From Chromera velia (Eukaryota > Sar > Chromeraceae): a stretch of DNA of 22,791 nucleotides. The DNA lies in NCBI GenBank assembly GCA_018398765.1, contig JAHBMJ010001185.1, forward strand, positions 7,502 through 30,292. Reading direction: 5' to 3'. Below the pieces are notes generated by a model, which worked only from the letters and a program-made list of their open reading frames with translations, searched no databases and was not told the origin of the DNA. The translations under genes were made by a program, and so were the position numbers. This document shows positions 1 to 9,197 of the stretch, one piece after another (positions within the stretch are counted from its first letter, which is position 1; every line of letters begins with the position of its first letter).

Positions 1-68
<68 letters not shown>

Positions 69-103
69 CTATGTGTGTGCGTGTGTGCGTGTGTGCATGT
101 GTG
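1..103 (+). repeat. (TG)n microsatellite in an intron
   Basis: This is an imperfect TG/GT dinucleotide tract with scattered TGCG variants. It lies in the intron upstream of the first visible phosphatase exon and runs up to the acceptor CAG at 104-106, so there is no ordinary polypyrimidine tract. The Cys-Val open frame across it is a translation of the repeat, not a protein. Confidence 0.95.
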
Positions 104-106
104 CAG

Positions 107-210
107 GTAGAGGGGACGAGGTGGTATGATCTCTTGGCAGACATTCTTGTAGCATCTGAGCTGATTGCCTCCGAGCTCCTGATGGGAAAGCCGGTGGTGG
201 TACACTGCAG
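107..210 (+). CDS. Myotubularin exon with the catalytic cysteine
   Basis: The exon encodes [20 protein letters not shown] and then the P-loop start KPVVVHC. It ends AG/gtcagg, which splits the Ser codon after the catalytic Cys (phase 2). The start at 107 follows gtgcag; an alternative acceptor at 109-110 (gtag) would remove one codon. The visible length is 104 nt, so skipping would shift the frame and remove the nucleophile. Confidence 0.88.
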
Positions 211-3200
211 GTCAGGCAGGGGGGCTTCCTTCTTGTGTGTGGGGGGGGGGTAGAGCAGAGGGAAGAGGGTATCATGTGGAGACGGACAAAATGGCGACTG
301 GTAATTTTCTGGTGTACCGCTCATTCTGTACTGCACTTTTGTGAATGGTGATGTACACTTACGTGATAGATCTTGTTCATTATTTCGTTCTTGGAATTCC
401 TCCGGCACTGATTGACAACACGTCTTTGTACAGAAACAAATGCCATGCTGGTTGTCCTTATACTCACTCTGTTTCTTCGGTGTGCAGTGACGGGTGGGAT
501 AGGACACCTCAACTGACTTCTCTGGCGATGCTGATTGTTGACCCTCACTACAGAACTCTGGAAGGATTCGCCGAACTTGTAGAAAAGGTTGGGCTCCCTT
601 TTTACTCCTTCTCTTGATCCCCACCCTTTGTCTTTTCTTCCTTTTTCCCTTCAATCACATGCGCCACGCTGTTCATTTCATGACGCTTGAGCCAGACGTG
701 GCCCAAACGAAGTGTAGGCTCGCAGAAGTCTATCTCAAGAGAAGAAACTCACAAGCCAGAGCGTTTCCTCCTGCAGTGTTTCTCTCTCTGTCTTTCCACT
801 CGGACTTGAAAGTCCATGCAGAGAAGACGTTTGCGTGAAGTCTGTGGTTCAGGCTTTTGGCAACGCCTTGTCCTTCTTGCTCCTCCTGTAGGAATTTTGC
901 CATTTTGGTCATCGCTTCCACACGCGCCTCGGGCATCCAGGCGAGCAGTCGGTGGAGGCGCAGGGAGCCGCCCCTCCCCCAGGAGAGCAGGGAGGACCGG
1001 GAGGACCCGTTGCGCCTTCCCCGGGTGTGCCTGGCTCCACTTCCACTGGAGGAGGGGGCACAGGTCCGGGGGCGTATGCCGTGAATTACTCTTCGGATCC
1101 GGACGCGTGGGGGGACGAGGGACCGGGGGAGTTCCAGTTCCAGGCGGGGCAGGGGGGGGCGGCTTCTCAACTGGCGGGGTCGGGGGGTGTGGCAGGGGCG
1201 AGGGCCGCCCCCCCGCCGGGAGGAGAGAGCCAGAGGTCCCCAACTTTCTTGCAGGTAGGTTGACAGACCCAGCTCTTGATTTCTTTTCGTCTTCGTGGAA
1301 AGCAGAGCAGAAGAAAAGAAGAGAGACGGTTTCATTCAACCCAACAAGGGACTTCAGTCGGCCGTCCAGGATGACCCACAGGGTTGAGAGAATTCCGCTA
1401 GGTAAATGAAAAGGGAAAGCGAATATGTTTATCAATCTCTAGCTTGCCCGTTGTGTCCAGGTCCAAGATTTTCTCATTCCTCGTCCTGTACATCTATCCG
1501 TTTTGCTTTCTCCCCTCCATCCCACTGTCGCTTCAGTGATGTACCTGGACGTTCGTTCGGCAGTCCTTCCCTGCCTTGGAGGACCTCGACAAAGAGAGAG
1601 CTCTTTTGCCCGTCTCTCTCTCCTTTGTCTGTCGTGTGTGCTTGCTGCAGTGGCTCGACTGTGTCTATCAGCTCCTCTGCCAAAACCCCTGTGCTTTTGA
1701 GTTCTCGGCAGCTCTGCTCTCGGCGGTCAGTTGACGGAAGGAGCGTTGACTCTGTGCATTCGTTCTTTTGTGCATTTATCTGTGTGGCGGGGTGCGTCTG
1801 AGTTTCTGCGTTCACTTAGTTGAGTGGAAGCGCTCCCTCCAGTGAGCCCACCTCCTTGCAGCTCCAAGAGGACAAAGAACAAAGAAAGACTTGGGGGGAG
1901 AAGAAAGAAACAGAAAATGGTGGAAAGGAAACAACAACAGAAGAGCACAAAAGGACGGAAAAAAAATTGTTTTGCGAGAGAAAACGAAAGAAAAGACCGC
2001 GGCCTCTCTTCTCTTCTCTTTTCTTGATCCCCAAACTCCTTTGCTGGCTCAGGTTGTGTACACGGCAAGAGGGTGAAGGATACTACTCACTATTCATGAC
2101 CGGCATCACAACAGAACTCACTTTTCTGACCCAAATTGTGCACAATTTTTTTTGTGCATCATTGTGCGCACCTGCAGATGGCGGTACATTGCATGTCTCT
2201 TCGGTTTGGTACTTTCCTCTTCGACACTCAAAAGGTGTGTCGGTCGGTGTAGGGTGTGGTCTACCGTTTTGGTTGTTCATCTGCGTCTGTTGAAGATGGT
2301 CTTGCCTCAATTAATCGTTTCTGTCTTTCACCTTTTTCTCTCCCTGTTCCTTCGAAAGCGATGCAATCAGATCCGAATGATGCCTGTGTGTCGCCTTCCT
2401 CTCAAGACACGCGAGGGGATGAGAGACTCTATTGAGATCTGGGAGGACGAAGAATGAAGAAAGACGTTTGGTCCCGTCTGTCGCCCGGAACGTTCGCAAG
2501 AACGAAAAAGGCTTTCAGGTTTTTCGCCATCGCGTCTGTTTCTGACCGGCAGTGCGAGCGTCTCTATCTATGTTGGTCTGTCTGCAGGAGAGGGAGGAAG
2601 CACGCACAAGGGACCGCACCGTCTCCTTCTGGTCCTGGGCCTTCGCGCCTGCCAATCGGGCGGTGATCTCCAACCCTCTGTTCTGCCCTCCTCCTGTGGG
2701 TGTGCCCCTCAGGGCGGCAATGGACAAAGACAGGGACGGTCAGGGTGCATGGAGACGGCCGTTCGTTCTGAGGGTTTCCTCTGCCGTCCCCTTTCTGCAA
2801 CTCTGGAGCGACTATTGGTTGAGGTCCGTGTGGATTCTTTGGTTTGATTCATTGACTCCTTGATTTTGGTAGGCTGGGTCTCTTTCTGAATCGTTTGTTG
2901 CGTCTTTTGTCTGGTTCCACTTGTTTTCCGACCGACCGTCTCCTTTCTTTTTTCTAAAGATCCGTTGTGTATTCTTTTCTGTTCTGTGCAGGCACAGTCC
3001 CCTGAGATCCCCCTTCTGTGATCAACCCTGGCCGCGTCCCCTTCCTGCGGGTTTGGGTCCAGTTGGTCTCTCTTCCTCTCTCCTCCTTGGAGCGGTGGAG
3101 GTCAATCCTGCGTTTGTGTTCCTCAGAGAGAGCCTCAGGGGAGCAGAGATGGAGGTTCGCTTCATGAGACAGAGGGTGGCAGAGTTGGAGGCAGAGAGGC

Positions 3201-3394
3201 AGCAGCAGAACGCACGAGGGCAAAGACAGGTCGAGAACCTGAAAGACGCCCCTGATGCCTCGCCAGGTCCGGACTGCAGGCAAGCAGAGGCTGTAGAGGG
3301 AGGAACTGCCCCATTCAGCGGTGCCACTGTAAAAGAAAGGAAGTCGGAAGCTGACGAAAAAGGGCCGGAGGCGGGCCCTAGGTGTGATCTGTAA
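107..3394 (+). CDS. Myotubularin-family phosphoinositide 3-phosphatase, 5'-partial, seven exons
   Basis: The gene joins exons 107-210, 488-587, 892-1254, 1651-1725, 2178-2234, 2588-2823 and 2992-3394. All introns are GT-AG, and the exons total 1338 nt in one frame (445 residues plus TAA). Landmarks occur in myotubularin order: the P-loop [26 protein letters not shown], the join [31 protein letters not shown] and [10 protein letters not shown], followed by a predicted coiled coil. Known family members remove the 3-phosphate from PI(3)P and PI(3,5)P2 on endosomal membranes. The catalytic Cys (206-208), Arg (501-503) and both Asp residues of the loop are present, so an active enzyme is inferred rather than a pseudophosphatase. 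The PH-GRAM part must lie upstream of the window. Unusual points are a Gly/Pro-rich insertion in the third exon and a UG tract against the first acceptor. Confidence 0.93.
488..587 (+). CDS. Myotubularin exon with DGWDRT of the catalytic loop
   Basis: The first base completes Ser, then the exon reads [25 protein letters not shown] and AELVEK. It is flanked by tgtgcag and gttggg and ends in phase 0. The general-acid and phosphate-binding residues of the CX5R signature lie here, 277 nt of intron away from their cysteine. Confidence 0.93.
892..1254 (+). CDS. Myotubularin exon with Gly/Pro-rich insertion
   Basis: The exon is bounded by ctcctgtag and gtaggt and is phase 0 at both ends (121 codons). 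It starts [18 protein letters not shown], the conserved stretch after the P-loop, and ends RSPTFLQ, which precedes the LDC motif. Between them lie about 95 residues rich in Gly, Pro, Ala and Gln, probably disordered. Typical relatives have only a short linker there. Large antisense and alternate-frame open frames over this GC-rich exon are shadows. Confidence 0.88.
1651..1725 (+). CDS. Myotubularin exon WLDCVYQL
   Basis: The 25 codons read [19 protein letters not shown] and then AALLSA. This matches the conserved FLQFLDCVWQL...FEFNE helix region of the family. It is flanked by cttgctgcag and gtcagt, phase 0 on both sides, and joins in frame to FLQ of the preceding exon. Confidence 0.9.
2178..2234 (+). 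CDS. Myotubularin exon RFGTFLF
   Basis: A 57-nt exon encodes [19 protein letters not shown], the counterpart of the family segment HxYSCxFGTFLxNxE. The acceptor is cacctgcag and the donor gtgtgt; phase 0 to 0. The initial Met codon is an internal residue, not a start. Confidence 0.9.
2588..2823 (+). CDS. Myotubularin exon SFWSW ... [10 protein letters not shown]
   Basis: It begins [17 protein letters not shown], equivalent to the ER...T.SLWSY segment, and ends [11 protein letters not shown] plus the first two bases of Arg, equivalent to ELWxxYYxRW. The acceptor is gtctgcag and the donor gtccgt (phase 2). About 35 residues between the two motifs are family-variable. Confidence 0.88.
2992..3394 (+). 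CDS. Myotubularin terminal exon with coiled coil and stop
   Basis: It completes Arg after tctgtgcag and continues to TAA at 3392-3394. The first half is Pro/Leu-rich. [16 protein letters not shown], followed by [11 protein letters not shown], is a charged heptad-like segment (about 3124-3245) consistent with the C-terminal coiled coil many myotubularins use to dimerise. The tail is polar and probably disordered. Composition falls sharply to AT-rich straight after the stop. Confidence 0.85.
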
Positions 3395-3530
3395 AATTAT
3401 TTTTATGACAAGGTCTGACGTAGAGTCTAACCTCACACTTTAGACTTTTAAAGTATATTATTAGATCTCTTTTAACTACTTTTGACTATATATATAGCTT
3501 TAAAACCTACTTTAAAACTGAAAAGTTTTT

Positions 3531-3552
3531 ATAGATCGATCGATCGATCGAC
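3531..3552. repeat. (ATCG)n tandem repeat
   Basis: About five units of the self-complementary tetranucleotide lie in the AT-rich spacer 140 bp after the phosphatase stop. Each strand can fold on itself. Confidence 0.9.
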
Positions 3553-4381
3553 TATAAGACTGGTATAAGTGTTTTGCAATATTTTTTTTCTTTTCTTTTT
3601 AAACATCTTCTGATGAATGCAGAAGTAAGAAATAAACTAAGCAAAGTGGTAGCAGGAAAGAAAGTGAAGCAAAGAACCCAGAGAGAAAGGATTAAGGAAT
3701 CGGATGCAGCCAAAAAGAAGCGAGGAAGATACTAGGGAAGATGCTGCTTTCGGCTTTACAAGTCGATCCGTATGAAGCATGCAGAGCCGTTTGCGATCTT
3801 TGTTACTCACTGTGCATGCCTGCTTCTGTATGACCACGATCTTTTCTTCTTCTTCTATTGTTACCTACAACGCGCATACCGCCTGTGAGCTCACCAAGCT
3901 GGCACTTCAAGGGATCTCGCGCTTAGCTTTATCTCTAGAGTTGAGTGATTGACGATCTCTTGCATGAACATGGGCTGCTGGGAGCACGGCTCCACTCTAG
4001 CAAAGCCAAACTTTTACTAGAACTTTCATTTCATTTCATTTTATTCATGCCAAAACTTTTGAAACTAAGTTTGTTAAATGTTAAGCTAAATGTTATTTAT
4101 GTTAAGCAAGGCAGATTGTTAAATGATACACTCTGACTTAGCAACTAGCTTAATACTTACAATGCTTAGAGCAGCTTAAAGAAATACTTACATGATCGAA
4201 TCAGCACGATAAGTAGATAAACAATAAGTGGTTGCAAAAGATAGGTTTTATTTTTCTAGTGATAAATGATTTATGTTTCGGATGTCCCCCGTGGTCTAGC
4301 CTGAGATCTAAGTCCAATGCTTAGATTGTCGCCGTTTTGTCTAGTGTTTTATCTTATATAGAGGTCTAGGTATGGTTTATA

Positions 4382-4406
4382 CATATATATATATATATAT
4401 ATATAC
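4382..4406. repeat. (TA)n microsatellite
   Basis: A near-pure TA run of about 12 units lies inside the spacer, with TATG-rich sequence following it. Confidence 0.95.
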
Positions 4407-5518
4407 ATACATTATATTCTGTCCATCAAAAATGTATGTATGTATATAGGTAATGTATGTAAGCTGAAGGAGCCATTGCCGCATACTCCGCCAAATTCGG
4501 AAAGGTATTGTAGTTCATTTCCCAGGAGCGTCTTGCCTGGGTAGATGGGAAGCCCACAATTGCAGAGGATACAAAACACACCTTTTCTTTTGATGAGAAG
4601 ACTGGTGTCATTACAGTGAAAACAGCATAGAAACTGAGATAGAAAGCCGGGCCTTTGGGCTATAAACTGACAATAGAACATTTCATACACACTATACGCA
4701 TTAGTACATATGTTACTAAACTATGTTTTTTAAACATAGTCTTTATATACATTGTGTACACATTATATTGAAATTTTTGTAAGTCCAGAATGTATGTAAG
4801 AATGTATGTATGAATATAAACCACGCCTAGTTTTTTATATAAAATTTAATGTCTAGTTTAATGGTAAATTTAATTTCTTCTATCTATATCAATTTGAATT
4901 AAAAACTTCTGTATATAGGATTTAGTATAGAAAATATATATTTTCTATAGTATTTGGAATTTAATATTTAGAAAAAAAGTTTTGCACATATATGCAGACT
5001 GTAGTAGACACAATCAGACTTTAAAAATGAATCTGTAAATTGTAAATTTTAAATAATCTTAATCCCAATAATTAGGACCCAATTAATTATAGATCATGGC
5101 TTTTTATCTGATTCTGCACCGAATCTGTAGCAATTTCTGCCTTCACTACATATGTAGGCAGTCTTTGTCTCTTCGCCTCTTTGTCGTCAGTATATTTGAC
5201 TGAGAAGGGGAAGAAGACCAACACACAACTTTTGATGTAAAAACTCAAGAAACCACTGTCATGTATATGCCTAGGCATATATGCATTCAATCCCCAGTCA
5301 ATTTTCAAACACTCACATTAGGCATCTTGTGCGTCTATACACTGATCGCTACTTGAATTTTTTGTAATAATAATGCCAATGATGCTAACACACGCGCACA
5401 GATTGTTTTTGCTATGATGCCTAGCTGGCAAAGATAAGTGCCTTAAACCACTCATTGTTTGCGCTAGTGACCAAACAATTACAAACGATCGAAATGCAAA
5501 CATCACAAGGCATGCACA

Positions 5519-5563
5519 ATTTAATTTAATTTAATTTAATAATAATAATAATAATAATAATAA
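5519..5563. repeat. (TTTAA)n followed by (AAT)n
   Basis: Four TTTAA-type pentamers run directly into about eight AAT trinucleotides. This is compound simple sequence in the spacer. Confidence 0.93.
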
Positions 5564-6428
5564 ATCACTGACAGCAGCAAACAGCACAACCAACACGCAT
5601 TGAAACGATCAATTCATATAAACACCAACAACCACAAACAGCATCAGACCAGAGGAGTGCAGGGGGAGGGCTGGGACAAAGGAGGAATAGGCAGTGTGCT
5701 GGTAATGACAGAGGGATAAGAAGTACTTAGCAAATCCCGAAGTCGGAAGGAGGAGAGTCAAGCTTGAAGTCGCACGAGCAAGAGAACTAGCAGCGAGAAC
5801 AGTAAACAAGACAGAAGGAAAAGGCGGCAGAAGAACAAGCTAGACGCTAGAAACAAATTTTAAGTCAATGCCCCCCCAGACCTCAAGCAATGAGAAATGA
5901 AGATAGATAAATGAAGAGAAATGAAAAGCTAGAAACAAAAAGATGACGCCAACAGCTTTCTTTGACGTAGTGTGGGACAACATGCGTATGCCAAATTTGG
6001 CCAACAAATATTTATATAACGTTAAATAAATTTAATTGAACTTTAATAATTAAATCAAATCAAATGAAACCGGCCTGCCAAAACATAATTATTAACTACA
6101 GAAAAATAGTAAATAGGAGTACGCCACCGATAGTATGTTTTTCAATCATAATAAGTTAAAAAACTGTATTGCACGTATACTGGTTGGAGTTGATTGTTTT
6201 TCTTTTTTTAAAAGTTTTTTTAACAATCAAACTTCCACTGAAGGGCCATCTCTACAATGTTTATCTGAAAAAAATGTATTTTCATCATATATGTCATTAA
6301 TCAAACGTAATCAAACAAAAATTGGATAGTACGTGTACCAAATAAAAAAAAATAGATGATAGAATTTCATTTCAACAAATTAATTGAAATATCGATGGAT
6401 ATTGATTGATTATCTTCATCTTCATGCT

Positions 6429-6453
6429 TATATATATATATATATATATATAA
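6429..6453. repeat. (TA)n microsatellite
   Basis: A pure TA run of about 12 units lies in the spacer, similar in length to the one at 4382. Confidence 0.95.
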
Positions 6454-7722
6454 ATATAAATGTGACACTTTCTAGGACACTTTAAACTCAAATAAGAGTC
6501 AATAAAATTTGTATACATGTGACCACTGAGGGCATGAACTATATAATTTCACCGTAAAGGCGTACAAATTTCTTAGACAGCCCGTTCGGCTCCCCAACAA
6601 TTAAGCTATAAAATTTAGAATTAGTGAGATTGTTAGGGCGGATCTTTCGTTCTAAATAAATTGGTGGAGTTTACGTTTGTAAAGTTTAAAATTAAACGCA
6701 GCCAAACCAATTATACAACAATCTGTCTTGCATGCGACCACTGAGGGCCTGCTTCGTCAGCTTTGACCATATAGGCCTGCAGGATCGTTTGGCTTACTTT
6801 AGGTCATATATAGTTTTGTGAATTATACGTTTTGCATTTGGACCTCTGTGGGCCTGGCTTGTTACTGCGACCAGTTAGGTCTGAGGCGGAGGATCAGTAC
6901 GGCCGTGGCCGCGCCTGAATAGTCGTACACCCGTTGTAGGAGTGCACCCAGTGGTCTGGCAGTCTCCCTTCTCTCCAGGAGACATGCTGACACGCGTCCC
7001 CCGCAGCACGTGACAGCTTGCTTACAACCATTTGGAGAGGGGTGGCCATCCCCTCTCCATCCGGTCCAAGGCCGATTTTCCGCGACCACCCGAACTTCCG
7101 GAGGTGTGACTCCACTGCAGAAAAGGGACACAGAACGACGTCATGCTGTGATTCACTCACTTTCTTGATGCGTATCATCTTGACAATGAGTTGCTGTCTG
7201 ACTGTCAAATAACTACTTCCGCCTCTGCAGAGCGTCACGTCGATCGAAGAGAAGTCGAGGTGGAAAAATCCCTCCTGTTAAGACTGGTCGAAGGACGGCC
7301 TTTCTGGAGTATCATGGCCCTGAAAAGTTCCGTCCAGGAGCCTTTGCTCTATTGCCACATCCCCCTCAATGCGGGGGAGCGATGGAAATGCCACCCTGCA
7401 GCAAGACATTGATGCATCCGACGTAGCTGGTATGATAATAGCATTCGGGACGCAAATAAAGTCCAAGCAGTTGAATCTTGCCTGCAAGCTACTGAGCACG
7501 AAGATCAAAGACTGCTCATGCCATCTCGCAAAAAGGTCTCGAATGGAATGACCTCATGTGCCCTATGATCTTTTGGTTGTCAATCGGTGTGAGACAAATC
7601 AAAAGACTCGGATCGATTATTTGATTGCTGTGGACGGCTGTCCCTTCGTAATGTGTCCTGACCTTCCGTACTCGTAGAGGTCTTTGGCACTGATGCTCTC
7701 GCACTCGGGGAGTGCCGTCTCC

Positions 7723-7812
7723 CTACAGGTCTGCAGAGTCAAATTTTTCAAGATTGATACCAGAAAAAGGCTTCTTTTTGGATTTGTTGGATACGAATGT
7801 CAGAAGCAAGGG
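7723..7812 (-). CDS. Probable terminal exon and stop
   Basis: The exon reads PLLLTFVSNKSKKKPFSGIN and then LEKFDSADL before TAG at 7725-7723, following acceptor ctttcgaag in phase 0. Another frame (FEALASDIRIQQIQ...) is open for a similar length, so the terminus is the least certain part of the 3' end. Confidence 0.6.
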   Translation of the reverse strand, partial: PLLLTFVSNKSKKKPFSGINLEKFDSADL

Positions 7813-9038
7813 CTTCGAAAGTTGGTGAGAGAATTGTTTCTCGACATAGACAGGCTTCAAAGTGATTCAAAATAAGAGAAGGCTCTATTACACAATAAGA
7901 AATAGAGCTGTTGTCGGCACAGAAAGGAGACGTCACTTCCGGCACATCGGCACTCACCCAAAGCAGCTCCTCAAAGTGCTTCCTCGGAATCAGCTGCTCT
8001 TCTTGGAGTCCCGGCACTCCGTGCATATCAAGTACACACGCTTTGACCTCCGTGGCCGACACGTTCCTGAGGAGGGCCTCAATGGAGGACTTCGGTACCC
8101 CCATTGCTGCTGCCACCTCTTTCACAAGCAAGACACTGCATCATGCATACAAACATGAGAGAGTGTCAAGTGCATTTATCTCAAATCGGGCAAGAGTCGA
8201 ACGGGGCATATGTGCATGGCTGAATGCAACAATGAAGACTCCCTCGGACTTCTAAAACCGGTCATCCAAGCTGACATGCATGGAACTACACAGTCCTGTC
8301 ATGTGAAGACGTGTACCTCTCTCTGGGGATGCAAACATTTTTGACATATGCATACTCTTCTCTGATTGCCCAACTGACCGGTGTCCCCGGAACTTGATCC
8401 ATGTCTGCTTCTCCAGCCCTCCATCGCACCGCACGCGTCTTGCACTCTCTATCACGGCGCCTTCCCCCTCCTCAAAACACGACAGAGGCTGTAGCACGTT
8501 GAAGGGAGTCCCCTTTGAGGGTGCGATTTTCGCGGGCGGGTCAGGAAGCTTCCCTCGGAATTTTGGGGCAGACTGGGGTCCCAACAACCCTGCAAGACTA
8601 TAAAAAAATCGAGTTCGACGCAACACCTTCCATCTTACCAATCGGGTCGATGGTCCACAAACACATTGCGAATCTTGTAGCGAGAGGAGCGAACACTACA
8701 GGGCAACGCGCAGACACACAAGAGCATTCACCTTGCTTTTTGCAAACATTCATACATGCTCTCAAGCGCATGTCTGTTTCCTCCTCCCTGTACTTGTCTT
8801 GCGAGCCCCAAACACGTACCTCGAAAAACATCGATGTTCGCCTCCGACGTTGTTGTGGCGGAAAGAGCCTTTTTCAACTCCCTTCTTAAGTCCTGCGAGC
8901 AGCAGAGACGCACGGGCAAGAATGATGCGTGGTTTGCGAACAATCCCATTCATCCCTCGTACTGCTTCCAAGACACAAACACACACACTTACACACACAC
9001 ACACACAGAGTGTCACACGCACGCAAGTACACACTCAC

Positions 9039-9073
<35 letters not shown>

Positions 9074-9159
9074 CACACTCACACTCACACTCACGCTCAC
9101 GCTCACGCTCACACTCACACTCACACTCACACTCACGCTCACACTCACACACACACACT

Positions 9160-9197
<38 letters not shown>

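Larger units (their letters stand above)
3395..7722. other. AT-rich intergenic spacer between convergent genes
   Basis: This 4.3-kb stretch separates the stops of the plus-strand phosphatase and the minus-strand gene ending at 7723. Open frames are short, lack family signatures and cannot be chained by splice phase. It holds simple repeats (listed separately) and a motif cluster at 6521-6880. From about 6860 to 7720 composition becomes less AT-rich; part of that must be 3' UTR of the minus gene. An AATAAA at 3631-3636 could serve the phosphatase transcript. I saw no tRNA or rRNA. Confidence 0.7.

Noticed and set aside
730-1435. Long open frames on both strands (about 200-230 residues) over the GC-rich phosphatase exon
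   Set aside because: They are shadow frames of exon 892-1254, which is fixed by family motifs at both ends.
2360-2456. Exon-like frame [15 protein letters not shown] ... EIWEDEE ending in TGA, after gaaag
   Set aside because: It could extend DTQK in phase, but the next exon at 2588 ([17 protein letters not shown]) matches the myotubularin order directly after that point. This stretch is intron.
4281-4345. tRNA-like stretch containing GTGGTCTAG
   Set aside because: I could not find a T-arm or an acceptor stem to complete a cloverleaf.
5519-5563. CRISPR-like array from regular repeats
   Set aside because: The units are 3-5 bp tandem repeats without spacers, in a eukaryotic window.
6135-6329. 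Small AT-rich open frame on the plus strand (64 residues)
   Set aside because: It has no recognisable motif, no splice partners and an AT-rich spacer composition; it is likely random.
7191-7551. Overlapping short plus-strand open frames downstream of the 7723 stop
   Set aside because: They have no family signal and lie where the 3' UTR of the minus gene is expected. I cannot support a gene.
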